DNA from: Pseudomonas entomophila
GTDB lineage: Bacteria; Pseudomonadota; Gammaproteobacteria; Pseudomonadales; Pseudomonadaceae
Direction of reading: 5' to 3'
DNA: 64,000 bases
Assembly (NCBI RefSeq): GCF_023277925.1
Contig: NZ_CP063832.1
Location: forward strand, 3,426,001-3,490,000
The translations under genes were made by a program, and so were the position numbers. The notes under the pieces were generated by a model. The model saw only the letters and a program-made list of their open reading frames with translations, did not search any database and was not told the origin of the DNA. This document shows, one piece after another, positions 27,952 through 37,009 of the stretch (position 1 is the first letter of the stretch; each line of letters opens with the position of its first letter).

Positions 27952-28941
27952 GTGGACAGAGATCAACTCGAACGCAATCAGATCCCCCTGTACTTCATTG
28001 CCGTGGCGCTCGCCGCCGCCATCGGCCTGCTGGCGCCGGGCGTTGCCCAACCGCTGGAGGCGCTGGTGACCCCGGCCATCGCCGTACTGATGTACGCGAT
28101 GTTCCTGCAGATACCCTTCCTCGACCTGCGCGCGGGCTTGGGCAACCGGCGCTTCATGGGCGCGTTGCTGCTGGCCAATTTCGTGCTGGTGCCGCTGCTG
28201 GTCTGGATCGCCACCCGTGGCCTGGCCGGGCACCCCGCCGTGCTGCTCGGCGCGCTGCTGGTGCTGCTGACGCCGTGCATCGACTACGTGGTGGTGTTCA
28301 CCCATATCGGCAAGGGCGACGCGCGCCTGACCCTCGCCGCCACGCCGGTGCTGTTACTGGCGCAACTGGCGCTGCTGCCGTTGTACCTGGCACTGATGCT
28401 CGGTGGCACCAGCAGCGTGGGCATCTCGGTGGCGCCCTTCGTCGAGGCCTTCGTGCTGCTGATCGTGCTGCCGCTGTTGCTGGCGGTCGCCACCAGTGCC
28501 GGCGCGCGGCGCTCGGCGCTGGTCGGCAAATGGAACGACAGCTGGGCCTGGCTGCCGGTGCCGGCCATGGCGCTGGTGCTGATCGCGGTGATCGGTTCGC
28601 AGATCGGCGTGGTGGCCAGCCGGCTGGGCGACCTGCTGCCGGTGGTGCCGGTGTATGTCGGCTTCGCGCTGCTGGCGCCGGTGCTTGGGTTGCTCGCGGC
28701 GCGGCTGTTCAAGTTGTCCACAGGCGAGGCCCGGGCGGTGACCTTCAGTGCCGCCACGCGCAACTCGCTGGTGGTGCTGCCGCTGGCGTTGGCGTTGCCT
28801 GAGTCGGTCCGCGCATTGGCGGCGGCGGCGGTGATCACCCAGACGCTGGTGGAGTTGGTGAGTGAGTTGGTCTATGTGCGGGTCGTGCCGGCGTTGGTGC
28901 GTGCCCCCTCGCAGGCCAACTGCAAACGCCATTGGCCGTAA
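27952..28941 (+). CDS. Bile-acid:sodium symporter (SBF)/ACR3-type transporter
   Basis: A 329-aa membrane protein with about ten helices, beginning at GTG 27952. The conserved elements PAIAVLMYAMFLQIPF, TPCIDYVVVFTHIGKGD and TFSAATRNSLVVLPLALALP fit the arsenite (ACR3)/SBF superfamily. No arsR or arsenate reductase gene is near, so an arsenic role is only possible. The last 70 bp overlap the convergent phosphatase gene. Confidence 0.8.
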   Translation: MDRDQLERNQIPLYFIAVALAAAIGLLAPGVAQPLEALVTPAIAVLMYAMFLQIPFLDLRAGLGNRRFMGALLLANFVLVPLLVWIATRGLAGHPAVLLGALLVLLTPCIDYVVVFTHIGKGDARLTLAATPVLLLAQLALLPLYLALMLGGTSSVGISVAPFVEAFVLLIVLPLLLAVATSAGARRSALVGKWNDSWAWLPVPAMALVLIAVIGSQIGVVASRLGDLLPVVPVYVGFALLAPVLGLLAARLFKLSTGEARAVTFSAATRNSLVVLPLALALPESVRALAAAAVITQTLVELVSELVYVRVVPALVRAPSQANCKRHWP

Positions 28942-29423
28942 TGGCTGAAGCGCACACGGGCCAGGGGTGGCACGTCGATGCGATGAAACGACTCGAAAGG
29001 CGCGCCCAGCGCATGCAGCATCGCGGCGCGGATGACGAAGGGGTGCGTGACAGCGACCCATTCCCCCTCGCCCAGCGCGCTGTCCATCCAAACGGCGACA
29101 CGCTGGCACAGGGCGGCAATCGACTCACCGCCATGGGGCGTGGCATGCGGGTCGGCCAGCCACGCCTGCAAGTCGTGCTCGCCCAGTTGCTTGAGCGCCT
29201 GGCCCTTCCAGGCCCCCAGGTCGCAATCGCGCAGGCCCTCATCGATGGTCGCGGCCAGGTGCTCGATCGTCTCGCGGGCGCGCAGCTCTGGCGCGGTAAG
29301 GCAACGGGCGGTTGTGGCCAGTTCGATGGAAGCAGATGCAGGTTCGTCGTCAAGGGCGAAGCGGCCCACCCGTTGTGCCTCGGTTCGGGCGTGACAGATC
29401 AGGGTGAGATGCACAGGCTTCAT
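28872..29423 (-). CDS. Histidine phosphatase family protein
   Basis: A 183-aa member of the phosphoglycerate mutase-like histidine phosphatases. The phospho-acceptor loop is [15 protein letters not shown], degenerate from the usual RHG but retaining His and Arg. The second basic segment [10 protein letters not shown] and the late catalytic His in [15 protein letters not shown] are in order. This variant with HARTEAQ is seen in Pseudomonas near cobalamin or cobalt-transport genes, though none are visible here. It overlaps the SBF gene by 70 bp at the 3' end. Confidence 0.75.
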   Translation of the reverse strand: MKPVHLTLICHARTEAQRVGRFALDDEPASASIELATTARCLTAPELRARETIEHLAATIDEGLRDCDLGAWKGQALKQLGEHDLQAWLADPHATPHGGESIAALCQRVAVWMDSALGEGEWVAVTHPFVIRAAMLHALGAPFESFHRIDVPPLARVRFSHYGQWRLQLACEGARTNAGTTRT

Positions 29424-29482
29424 CGAGGGCTTCCGGGCAGGTGGTCGGGCCACTGTAGATGAAGTATCCAGCGGGGAGAACA

Positions 29483-29549
29483 GTTCGCCGGCAAGCCGGC
29501 TCCTACAGGTAGTGCACCTGCTCGCAGGAGCCCGCTTGCCGGCGAGGCC
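29483..29549. repeat. Inverted REP pair
   Basis: TTCGCCGGCAAGCCGGCTCC and AGGAGCCCGCTTGCCGGCGA face each other immediately downstream of the metE stop. Confidence 0.8.
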
Positions 29550-31838
29550 TCAGACCGTGGCGCGCAGTTCGCGGGCCGCCGCCACCATGTTCACCAACGC
29601 CGCTTCGGTCTCCGGCCAGCCACGGGTCTTCAGCCCGCAATCCGGGTTGACCCACAACCGCTCGGCCGGAATACGCCGGGCCGCCTTGCGCAGCAGCTTG
29701 ACCATCTCTTCCTTCGCCGGCACCCGCGGCGAGTGGATGTCATACACGCCCGGGCCAATCTCGTTCGGGTAGTCGAACCGCTCGAACGCGTCCAGCAGCT
29801 CCATGTCCGAACGCGAGGTCTCGATGGTGATCACATCGGCATCCATCGCCGCGATCGACTCGATCACGTCGTTGAACTCGCTGTAGCACATGTGGGTGTG
29901 GATCTGCGTTTCGTCACGCACGCCCGAGGCACACAGGCGGAACGCCTCGGTCGCCCATTCCAGGTAGCGCGGCCAGGCACTGCGGCGCAGCGGCAGGCCC
30001 TCGCGGAAGGCCGCCTCGTCGATCTGCACGATCTTGATGCCCGCCGCCTCCAGGTCCAGCACTTCGTCACGGATCGCCAGCGCCAGCTGGCGGGCCTGCA
30101 CCTCGCGGGTCACGTCCTCGCGGGGGAACGACCACATCAGCATGGTCACCGGGCCTGTCAGCATGCCCTTCATCACCTTGCGAGTCAGGCCTTGGGCGTA
30201 CTTGATCCACGCCACGGTCATGGCCTTCGGGCGGCTCAGGTCACCGAAGATCACCGCCGGCTTCACGCAGCGCGAACCGTAGCTCTGCACCCAGCCGAAG
30301 CGGGTGAACACATAACCGTCCAGTTGCTCGGCGAAGTACTCGACCATGTCGTTGCGCTCGGCCTCGCCGTGCACCAGCACATCCAGGCCCAGGTTCTCCT
30401 GGATCTGCACCGCGTGGCGGATCTCGCTGTGCATGGCCTCGACATAGTCCGCTTCGGTCAGCTTGCCCTGCTTGAACGACTGACGCGCCAGGCGGATCGC
30501 CGAAGTCTGCGGGAACGAACCGATCGTGGTGGTCGGAAACGCCGGCAGACCCAGGCCGGCGCGTTGCTTGGCGATGCGCTGCTCGAAGGCGGACACACGC
30601 TGGCTGTCGGCGGGCTTGATCGCCGCGACACGGGCCTGCACCGCTGGCTTGTGAATGCGTGGCGAGGTGGCGCGGCTGTGTTGCACGGCGCGGCTCTGCT
30701 GCAGTGCGGTTGCCACATCGGCAGCCTCGGGCTGGTTGATGGCCTTGGCCAGCAGCGCCACTTCCTGGCACTTCTGCACGGCAAAGGCCAGCCAGCTCTT
30801 CAGTTCGTCATCGAGCTTGTCTTCACGCTCCAGGTCCACCGGGCTGTGCAGCAGCGAGCACGACGGCGCCACCCACAGGCGCTCGCCCAGCCGCTCGTGG
30901 GCATGGCGCAGCACGTCCAGTGCCTTTTCCAGGTCGCAGCGCCAGACGTTGCGGCCGTTGACCACGCCCAGCGACAGCACCTTGTAGGCCGGCAGGCGGT
31001 CGAGGATGGTCGGGTATTGGTCCGGGGCACGCACCAGGTCGATGTGCAGGCCATCGACCGGCAGGTTGGCGGCCAGGCCGAGGTTGTCTTCCAGGCCGCC
31101 GAAGTAGGTGGCGATCAGTTTTTTCAGCGGTGCGCGCTGGAGAATGTTGTAGACCCGCTCGTAGGCGTTCTTCCAGTCCTGGGGCAGGTCGAGGGCGAGG
31201 ATCGGCTCGTCGATCTGCACCCACTCCACACCCTGGGCGGCCAGGCGGTTGAGGATCTGGTCGTACAGCGGCAGCAGGCGGTCGAGCAGCTCCAGCTTGT
31301 CGAAGTCGGCGCCCTTGGTCTTGCCCAGCCACAGGTAGGTCAGTGGGCCGATCACCACCGGCTTGACCGCGTGGCCCAGGGCCTTGGCTTCCTCGACCTC
31401 TTCGAACAGCTGTTCCCAGCTCAGGGCGAATGGCTGGTCGGCGGTGAACTCGGGGACCAGGTAGTGGTAGTTGGTGTCGAACCACTTGGTCATTTCCTGG
31501 GCGTGGGCGCCACCGCAGCAGCTGTCACTCACGCCCCGGGCCATGGCAAACAAGGTGTGCAGGGTCGGCTTGGCAGCGTCCTTGCTACGGAAGCGCTCCG
31601 GGATCACACCGAACGTCAGCGAGTGGGTGAGCACCTGGTCGTACCAGGCGAAATCGCCCACCGGCAGCAGCTCGATGCCAGCAGCCTTTTGCGCCTGCCA
31701 GTGCGCGGCGCGCAAGCCACGGCCCACGGCACGCAGGCCGGCTTCGTCCAGCTCGCCCTTCCAGAAGGCCTCCTGGGCTTTCTTCAGCTCACGGTCGCGG
31801 CCGATGCGCGGAAACCCCAGGTTGTGTGCCAGTGCCAT
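29550..31838 (-). CDS. metE: Cobalamin-independent methionine synthase
   Basis: MetE transfers the methyl of 5-methyltetrahydropteroyltriglutamate to homocysteine. The 762-aa length is normal. The two barrel halves are visible: the N-terminus [20 protein letters not shown], and the C-terminal zinc site with His and Cys in [11 protein letters not shown] and Cys in [12 protein letters not shown]. It is divergent from an MTHFR-like gene, with two MetR-like sites in between. No cobalamin riboswitch is evident in the short leader. Confidence 0.97.
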   Translation of the reverse strand: MALAHNLGFPRIGRDRELKKAQEAFWKGELDEAGLRAVGRGLRAAHWQAQKAAGIELLPVGDFAWYDQVLTHSLTFGVIPERFRSKDAAKPTLHTLFAMARGVSDSCCGGAHAQEMTKWFDTNYHYLVPEFTADQPFALSWEQLFEEVEEAKALGHAVKPVVIGPLTYLWLGKTKGADFDKLELLDRLLPLYDQILNRLAAQGVEWVQIDEPILALDLPQDWKNAYERVYNILQRAPLKKLIATYFGGLEDNLGLAANLPVDGLHIDLVRAPDQYPTILDRLPAYKVLSLGVVNGRNVWRCDLEKALDVLRHAHERLGERLWVAPSCSLLHSPVDLEREDKLDDELKSWLAFAVQKCQEVALLAKAINQPEAADVATALQQSRAVQHSRATSPRIHKPAVQARVAAIKPADSQRVSAFEQRIAKQRAGLGLPAFPTTTIGSFPQTSAIRLARQSFKQGKLTEADYVEAMHSEIRHAVQIQENLGLDVLVHGEAERNDMVEYFAEQLDGYVFTRFGWVQSYGSRCVKPAVIFGDLSRPKAMTVAWIKYAQGLTRKVMKGMLTGPVTMLMWSFPREDVTREVQARQLALAIRDEVLDLEAAGIKIVQIDEAAFREGLPLRRSAWPRYLEWATEAFRLCASGVRDETQIHTHMCYSEFNDVIESIAAMDADVITIETSRSDMELLDAFERFDYPNEIGPGVYDIHSPRVPAKEEMVKLLRKAARRIPAERLWVNPDCGLKTRGWPETEAALVNMVAAARELRATV

Positions 31839-31895
31839 GTTGTCGTCCCTCGATCCTTAAAAGTGAATGAGGGCATTCTGGGCGCGGCGGTAAGG

Positions 31896-31928
31896 TGAGA
31901 CAAACTCATAAAATTTGAGATGAACTCA
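31896..31928. promoter_or_regulatory. Tandem MetR-like sites between metE and MTHFR-like gene
   Basis: TGAGACAAACTCA (31896-31908) and TGAGATGAACTCA (31916-31928) are two copies of TGAG-N5-CTCA with starts 20 bp apart, two helical turns. They resemble the enteric MetR consensus TGAA-N5-TTCA. They are 58 and 78 bp upstream of the metE start codon, in the expected activator zone. Confidence 0.6.
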
Positions 31929-31953
31929 AGATTTGTTCATGATCGATGCTCCC

Positions 31954-32039
31954 TGTAGGAGCGGCTTCAGCCGCGATCACCCGCGAAGCGGGTACCAGAC
32001 ACCGCGTCGTCTGTATCGCGGCTAAAGCCGCTCCTACAA
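31954..32039. repeat. REP mosaic in the metE divergent region
   Basis: An 86-bp element with TAGGAGCGGCTTCAGCCGCG and an inverted partner around a CCCGCGAAGCGGG hairpin, the same type as at 14358. It lies between the metE promoter and the MTHFR-like gene. Confidence 0.8.
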
Positions 32040-32148
32040 GAGCCTTATGAATGTCTCAAACAACACACTCCCCTGCGCAATCAGACATGCCCCGCCGGCC
32101 AACCTGCTGCACACTGCCACCCTGCCCCAACCCGGTAGCCCGCACCCC

Positions 32149-33630
32149 ATGAGCCTGCTGAAAACGACCCTGGACGCCAACGCCTTCGCCTGCATCCTGG
32201 AATTCGTCCCCAAGCCCGGCGCCGAGCGTTTCGCCACCCTCGAAACCCTCATGGCCCGCACCCGGCTGTGCGGCTGGCCATTGACCGTGGCCATCGGCGA
32301 CCGCGTCGCCAGTGCCCTGGATCTGTCGCCGCTGGACGCCTTCACCAGCCTGGCGAACCCCGTCCCCGCCCTGCTGCACTTCTCCGGCAAGGACCGCGAA
32401 CGCCGCGACCTGCTCACCCAGCTGCAACGCATGGACGCCGCCGGCCTCGACCAGCTCCTGCTGCTCACCGGCGACCGCCTGCCCGGCCACATCCCGGGCG
32501 AACGCCCCGTGCGCTACCTCGAATCCGTGGCCGCCTTGCAGATCGTTCGCCAGGCCCGCCCCCACTGGCTACTGGCCGCCGCGCTCAACCCGTTCAAGTA
32601 CCAAGAAGCCGAAGGCGGCGCGCAGTACTGCAAAGCGGAAAAGAAACTCGCCGCCGGCGCCGACCTGTTCATCCTGCAACTCGGTTTCGACATCGACAAA
32701 CACCAGGAAGCCTTCGACTGGATGCAGCGCCAGGCCCGGCCAAAACCGCTGATGGCCTGCATCATGGCGCTCACCGAGGGCCGCGCCGGGATGCTCGACC
32801 ATGTCGCCGGGGTGACCGTCACCCCCTCGATGCGCGCACTGCTGGCCGCCGAAACGGCCGTGTCCAAGGCCTACGCCAGGGAACGCGCCAACCATCGCCT
32901 GGCCTTGCAGGTGATCGGCCTGAAATTGATGGGCTATGCCGGCGTGCACCTGTCCGGCATCCATGAGGTGGCGCAGTTCGAAGCGCTGGAACAGGCCATC
33001 GACGCGCTGCAACCGCAGTTCACCTCACTGCAGGGCTGGACCCAGGCCTGGGAAGCGGCCTGGCAGGCACCTGGCCTGATGCCGGTCACCTTCCACCCAC
33101 CTGGGCATGCCTGGCGCCTTGGGCAGCGACAGATCAACGCCTCAAACAAGGAAAAGGCCCGCTATCACCTGCTTTCGGCGATGCACCATCAGCTGTTCAG
33201 CCGCACCACCACCTTGAGCAAGGCCTTCGGTTGGGCCGTGACCCGGCCGCTGTGGGCCAACCCCACGGCGGCGCACTGGCTGCATCAACTGGAGCGGCGC
33301 ATCAAACGCCCGATGGTGGGCTGCGATACCTGCGGCAGTTGTCGGCTGGAAGATACGCTCTACATCTGCCCCGAGACCTGCCCCAAAGGGCTGGCGAACG
33401 GCCCCTGCGGCGGCACCAGCCTGGACCGTTGCGAGTTTGGTGACCGGGAGTGCGTGCACAGTGCCAAGTATCGGCTGGCGGTGAGTGTGGGCCGGACCGA
33501 TGTACTGACCGAGCGCCTGATCCCCTGTGTACAAGTGCAGCACCGGCAGCGCAGTTCGTGGCCCGTATGGTTCGACACGACGATCACCCCCGCCCCCCAG
33601 GTGAACGCCACGCCCGAACTCACCGAATAA
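32149..33630 (+). CDS. MTHFR-like protein with Cys-rich C-terminal domain
   Basis: A 493-aa protein. The first 300 residues fit the methylenetetrahydrofolate reductase barrel (CILEFVPKPGAERF near the start, LLLLTGDRLPGH, YQEAEGGAQYCKAEKKLAAGADLFILQLGFD). Residues about 390-440 hold eight cysteines in CDTCGSC...CPETC...GPCGG...C...C, the MTHFR C-terminal domain expected to bind metal or Fe-S. This domain can act with corrinoid or NADH partners in other bacteria. Facing metE suggests supply of methyl-THF, but Pseudomonas also has a normal metF elsewhere. The start is ambiguous, since ATG 32047 would add 34 residues that look non-conserved. Confidence 0.78.
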   Translation: MSLLKTTLDANAFACILEFVPKPGAERFATLETLMARTRLCGWPLTVAIGDRVASALDLSPLDAFTSLANPVPALLHFSGKDRERRDLLTQLQRMDAAGLDQLLLLTGDRLPGHIPGERPVRYLESVAALQIVRQARPHWLLAAALNPFKYQEAEGGAQYCKAEKKLAAGADLFILQLGFDIDKHQEAFDWMQRQARPKPLMACIMALTEGRAGMLDHVAGVTVTPSMRALLAAETAVSKAYARERANHRLALQVIGLKLMGYAGVHLSGIHEVAQFEALEQAIDALQPQFTSLQGWTQAWEAAWQAPGLMPVTFHPPGHAWRLGQRQINASNKEKARYHLLSAMHHQLFSRTTTLSKAFGWAVTRPLWANPTAAHWLHQLERRIKRPMVGCDTCGSCRLEDTLYICPETCPKGLANGPCGGTSLDRCEFGDRECVHSAKYRLAVSVGRTDVLTERLIPCVQVQHRQRSSWPVWFDTTITPAPQVNATPELTE

Positions 33631-33639
33631 GCCGGCACG

Positions 33640-33975
33640 CTAGATCTTCAGGGACAGCCACATGGCCGCTTCGAAGACACTCTTGTCAGGGTGCTTGGTG
33701 CAATAGTCCACGGTGAACGCCTTGATCTCGGGAGGCTCCGGCAGGGCCTGCAACGGTATTTTCAGGTCGAGGTTGCGCTGCATGTTGACGCCGCTCAGGA
33801 AGCCCTGGAGCCACAGGATCGTGGCCAGGCTGGTGGTCTTGTCCTGGGTCTGTGCGTTCAGGAAGCGCTCGCAAGAGATCGCGCCTGCCCCGGCGATGGC
33901 GTGTTCTTCAGCCTGAACGGCACTGCCAGCACAGACCATGGCCAGGGTGAAGCCCAGGCAGATGTTCCTTTTCAT
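33640..33975 (-). CDS. Small periplasmic protein, HdeA/Rap1a-like
   Basis: A 111-aa protein with a Sec signal (MKRNICLGFTLAMVCAGSAVQA). The mature part has two cysteines (ISCERFLNAQ and VDYCTKHPD) likely joined by a disulfide, and the pattern ILWLQGFLSGVN. This layout recalls HdeA/HdeB acid chaperones and Rap1a immunity proteins; I cannot choose between them. No toxin gene is adjacent. Confidence 0.65.
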   Translation of the reverse strand: MKRNICLGFTLAMVCAGSAVQAEEHAIAGAGAISCERFLNAQTQDKTTSLATILWLQGFLSGVNMQRNLDLKIPLQALPEPPEIKAFTVDYCTKHPDKSVFEAAMWLSLKI

Positions 33976-34146
33976 ATTCGCTTCCAAAGATTCGCGCCCA
34001 TGGCTTCAGTGCCTGGATGCACCGGCCATGCAGGGGCATGCGCGGGGCGCGCATCCTGCCATGCCGTAAAAATAATGTCTTATTGCCATCATGCTTGCCG
34101 AGCACTGGCCGATACAACCAGTCTCCAACTCACCAAGGATTATCCG

Positions 34147-34830
34147 ATGCGTTACGTGCAGGGATATGCAGTGCTCTTGTTGTGCCTGATCTTCACCGGC
34201 TGCGCCAATGTCCAGCCCCCGGTGGAGCTTGACCAGCAGTTCTGGAACGAAAAAGACCAGGTGATCGGCGTGGCCATGACCCCCGTCACCCCGCCCAAGC
34301 TGATGCTGACCGGCAACCAGGGGATCCTCGACCTGGCGATCAACACCGGGGTCAACAGCAAGCTCAGCGAGCATGTGAGCACCTGGGACCTGGCCGACGT
34401 CAACACCCTGCCCGACGCCATCATCGCCAAGCTCGAAGCCAAGGGTTACAAGACCAAGCGCATCGAAGAACGCATCGACCTGAGCAAGTACAAGGAAACC
34501 AAGTTCAAGGAAGGCTACATGGAGCGTGACATCAGCGCCCTGAAGGCCACCTATGGCATCGACCGCCTGCTGCTGGTGGCCATCGACAGCACCGGCGCCA
34601 CCCGCAGCTACTACAGCGTGGTGCCCACCAGCGCGCCGATCCCGCTGGTCGCCGGCCGCGGCATCCTGGTGGACGTGCAGGACAGCCGCCTGCGCTGGTT
34701 CAAACCCTTCGTGGTCACCCAGCCGGCCCAGGGCGAGTGGGACCAACCCACCTACAGCAACCTGTCCAACGCCTTCTACCAGGCGGTCGACAGCAGCCGC
34801 CAGGTAATCGTCACGCCGTTCTCGCAATGA
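34147..34830 (+). CDS. Putative lipoprotein
   Basis: A 227-aa lipoprotein with lipobox LIFTGC (Cys19). The mature part has a hydrophobic GILDLAINTG stretch and DRLLLVAIDSTGATRSYYSVVPTSAP. I recognise no family. Its stop overlaps the start of the next lipoprotein gene in ATGA, so the two proteins are probably made together and may form a complex at the outer membrane. Confidence 0.75.
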   Translation: MRYVQGYAVLLLCLIFTGCANVQPPVELDQQFWNEKDQVIGVAMTPVTPPKLMLTGNQGILDLAINTGVNSKLSEHVSTWDLADVNTLPDAIIAKLEAKGYKTKRIEERIDLSKYKETKFKEGYMERDISALKATYGIDRLLLVAIDSTGATRSYYSVVPTSAPIPLVAGRGILVDVQDSRLRWFKPFVVTQPAQGEWDQPTYSNLSNAFYQAVDSSRQVIVTPFSQ

Positions 34831-35696
34831 AACGCGGGCTGCTGCTGACCCTGCTGCTGGCGGGCTGCGCCCAGCAGGCACCGCGCCCGGCCGACATCCA
34901 TGACCCGACGGCGCTGCGCTACCTGAACGAGCACGGTGCTCGGTTGGAGCTGCAGGTGCCGTCGGCGGGTTGGATCGACGCCAGCCTGATGATCGACGCC
35001 CAGGCCGCCGCGAAAGCGCGCGAGACCAACCAGTCCCTGGCCCACAGCGCCACCACCGGCGGCGGCGCCATCGGCTTGCTGCTGGCCAGCGCAATCAACA
35101 CCCAGGTCGGCGAAGCCGCCTTGCAGCGCGAAGCCGAACGCGATGCCAAGCAGGCGGCGCAGACCATGGCGGTGGTGCTGGCCGAGCATCCCTACAACGG
35201 CAAGCTCCAGCAGCGCTACGGCGAGGCGGCCGGCAATGCCGGGCTGCGGCCCTCCACGGGCGGAGTCAGCGCCAGCCTGCGCATTGCCCCGCAAGTGGTG
35301 GTAAGCCCCGATCGCGGCAGCTTCGTGCTGGTCAGCCAGGTGGAATTGCAGGACATCGCCGGCAGCCTGCTGTACCGCACGCGGATCGAAGTGCAGAGCC
35401 TGTCGGTGCGCCGTTGCGGCGAGCAGTGCATCGACGACGGTGGAATGGATGCACAGAAGGTCGATACGCTGCTGGGCATCTGCATCGATGAGTCGATGCG
35501 GATGCTCGCGCAAGACCTGAACCGGGACCCGTCGGCCCAGCGGGGCAAGGCAGAGACAGTGCGCTACCTGCTCGACGGGCGGCGGATGGTGGAGCGTGGG
35601 CAGTTGTTGCCGGCGTCGGGGGAATACACCCGCTACCGCAACCTGGACGGTGCGCTCAAGGCTGTGCCGGTGGTGTTGGTCAAGGCGGCGGAGTGA
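34827..35696 (+). CDS. Putative lipoprotein
   Basis: A 289-aa lipoprotein with lipobox LLAGC (Cys14). A Gly/Ala-rich hydrophobic segment (TTGGGAIGLLLASAINTQVG, about residues 72-91) is followed by a beta-rich part (VVVSPDRGSFVLVSQVELQD) with two cysteines in RRCGEQCIDD. The family is not recognised. It is translationally coupled to the preceding lipoprotein gene. Confidence 0.75.
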   Translation: MKRGLLLTLLLAGCAQQAPRPADIHDPTALRYLNEHGARLELQVPSAGWIDASLMIDAQAAAKARETNQSLAHSATTGGGAIGLLLASAINTQVGEAALQREAERDAKQAAQTMAVVLAEHPYNGKLQQRYGEAAGNAGLRPSTGGVSASLRIAPQVVVSPDRGSFVLVSQVELQDIAGSLLYRTRIEVQSLSVRRCGEQCIDDGGMDAQKVDTLLGICIDESMRMLAQDLNRDPSAQRGKAETVRYLLDGRRMVERGQLLPASGEYTRYRNLDGALKAVPVVLVKAAE

Positions 35697-35856
35697 GGCC
35701 ATTGGGCCGTGCAGTGCCTGGCCGAGTGTGGGCGACTGCCTGCCTTCGACGGCACCACGGCCAGCCGCAAACCCACTTGTTGGAATACCGCTGCACAACG
35801 CGTACAACGCATGCCAACCTGGCCACGCGCCGTTTTTGTGAAGATAAGGAAGTCCG

Positions 35857-36288
35857 ATGAAGAAGTTGCTCGCCACTTCGATGCTGATGCTGCTGTCTGC
35901 CTGTGTCACCGTGCCTAAAGGTGACCCCATGGTGGATGCCCAGATGAAGCGCTTCGAGACCGTTCCAGGCATGACACGGGTCTACATCTATCGAAATGAA
36001 ACAATGGGCGCGGGCGCGAAGTACGACGTGCTGATCGACGGACGCATGATCGGTGCGACGGCGGCCCACACCTACCTGGTGGCGGAAGTGCCGCCTGGGC
36101 CGCACTCCATTGCTTCCGACGCCGGCACCTTGAGGGTGATCAAGGTCGAGGCCGAGCCGGGCAAGAACCTGTTCATCTGGCAGGAGATGAAAATGGGCTT
36201 TGGCGCCGCCGATGCCAAGTTGCACGTGGTTCCCGAGGCGGTAGGCCGCAAAGGTGTGCTGGGGACGAAGTTGGTGGGCGGGCTGTGA
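35857..36288 (+). CDS. DUF2846-like lipoprotein
   Basis: A 143-aa lipoprotein with lipobox LLSAC (Cys16). The core TRVYIYRNETMGAGAKYDVLIDGRMIG followed by YLVAEVPPGPHSI is the DUF2846 pattern, a small beta-sandwich domain. AAGATAAGGAAGT provides the ribosome site. The function is unknown. Confidence 0.82.
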   Translation: MKKLLATSMLMLLSACVTVPKGDPMVDAQMKRFETVPGMTRVYIYRNETMGAGAKYDVLIDGRMIGATAAHTYLVAEVPPGPHSIASDAGTLRVIKVEAEPGKNLFIWQEMKMGFGAADAKLHVVPEAVGRKGVLGTKLVGGL

Positions 36289-36450
36289 GCATTTTGCGCG
36301 GCAGGAACGGCTAAGGAAGCGGTCCGGCGCGTGCGGGGATCGCCTGGCTTGCGGAGCTAAGCTGCCACATGGAGGTGGTATGCGAGCATGGGTTGACACG
36401 CCCGTCGGCAATCGCGTCGGCCCTCTTGCTCAATTGCCGGCCCTGCCTCA

Positions 36451-36474
36451 TTGTACAGACCACTGTCATTACAA
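36451..36474. promoter_or_regulatory. Possible RelB operator
   Basis: TTGTA-N14-TACAA is an inverted repeat 14 bp upstream of the antitoxin ATG. Its arms resemble the TTGTAAT half-sites of E. coli relBE. Only weak support. Confidence 0.35.
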
Positions 36475-36487
36475 AGAGGTTGCAAGC

Positions 36488-36727
36488 ATGGCGTCCATCA
36501 ATGTGCGTATCGACGACGACCTCAAGGTGCGCGCCTACCGTGAGCTGGAAAAGCTGGGCGTAACCCCTTCCGAACTGATGCGCCAGGCACTGCAATATGT
36601 TGCTGAGCGAGGACAGTTGCCATTCAAACCCGTGTTGCTGACCGAAGAGGACGAAGCATTGCTCGCCACGGTACGCGAGCGCTTGGCCGCGCCGCAGAGG
36701 GTGAAGGTAACGCTGGATGACCTATAG
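36488..36727 (+). CDS. relB: RelB/DinJ-family antitoxin
   Basis: A 79-aa antitoxin with an N-terminal ribbon-helix-helix (MASINVRIDDDLKVRAYREL, LGVTPSELMRQALQYV). The C-terminal toxin-binding part ends VKVTLDDL, very like E. coli RelB. It overlaps the toxin frame by 11 bp. Because the toxin frame carries a stop codon, the antitoxin may now act only as a DNA-binding protein or as protection against related RelE toxins. Confidence 0.92.
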   Translation: MASINVRIDDDLKVRAYRELEKLGVTPSELMRQALQYVAERGQLPFKPVLLTEEDEALLATVRERLAAPQRVKVTLDDL

Positions 36728-37007
36728 CCTCGAATTCGATGCACGCGCACTCAAGGAATAGCAGAAGCTCGGCGATACCCTCCGCCAACAGCTCAAGAAG
36801 AAGCTGGCAACGGTGTTGATCAATCCGAGGGTCGAGGCGAATCGGCTGCACGGTTTCCCCGACTGCTACAAGATCAAGCTGCGTAGCAGTGGATATCGAT
36901 TGGTCTATCAAGTCATCGATCATGAAGTCGTGGTGTTCGTGGTTGCCGTGGATAAACGAGAGCGGGATCAGGTTTACCGTAAGGCGGCCGAACGCCTGAC
37001 CGAGTAG
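36717..37007 (+). pseudogene. relE: RelE mRNA-interferase toxin with amber codon 15
   Basis: Starting at ATG 36717 the frame reads MTYSLEFDARALKE and then TAG at 36759-36761, where E. coli RelE has Trp15 (ALKEW). The frame continues QKLGDTLRQQLKKKL and closely follows RelE to 37007 (96 codons). All ribosome-dependent RNase residues are still present at E. coli positions: Lys52, Lys54, Arg61, Arg81, Tyr87. A single TGG-to-TAG change explains the break, which suggests recent inactivation, suppression or a sequencing error. A GTG at 36813 could at best start a fragment lacking the first 32 residues. Confidence 0.9.
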
Positions 37008-37009
37008 CT

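Noticed and set aside
27952-28941. Arsenic resistance operon around the SBF/ACR3-like gene
   Set aside because: No arsR, arsC or arsH neighbours; only the transporter fold supports it.
29733-31898. 721-codon plus-strand frame over metE
   Set aside because: Shadow of metE; no recognisable domain.
31839-32148. Cobalamin riboswitch upstream of metE
   Set aside because: The leader is short and has no B12-box-like sequence; the palindromes fit protein-binding sites better.
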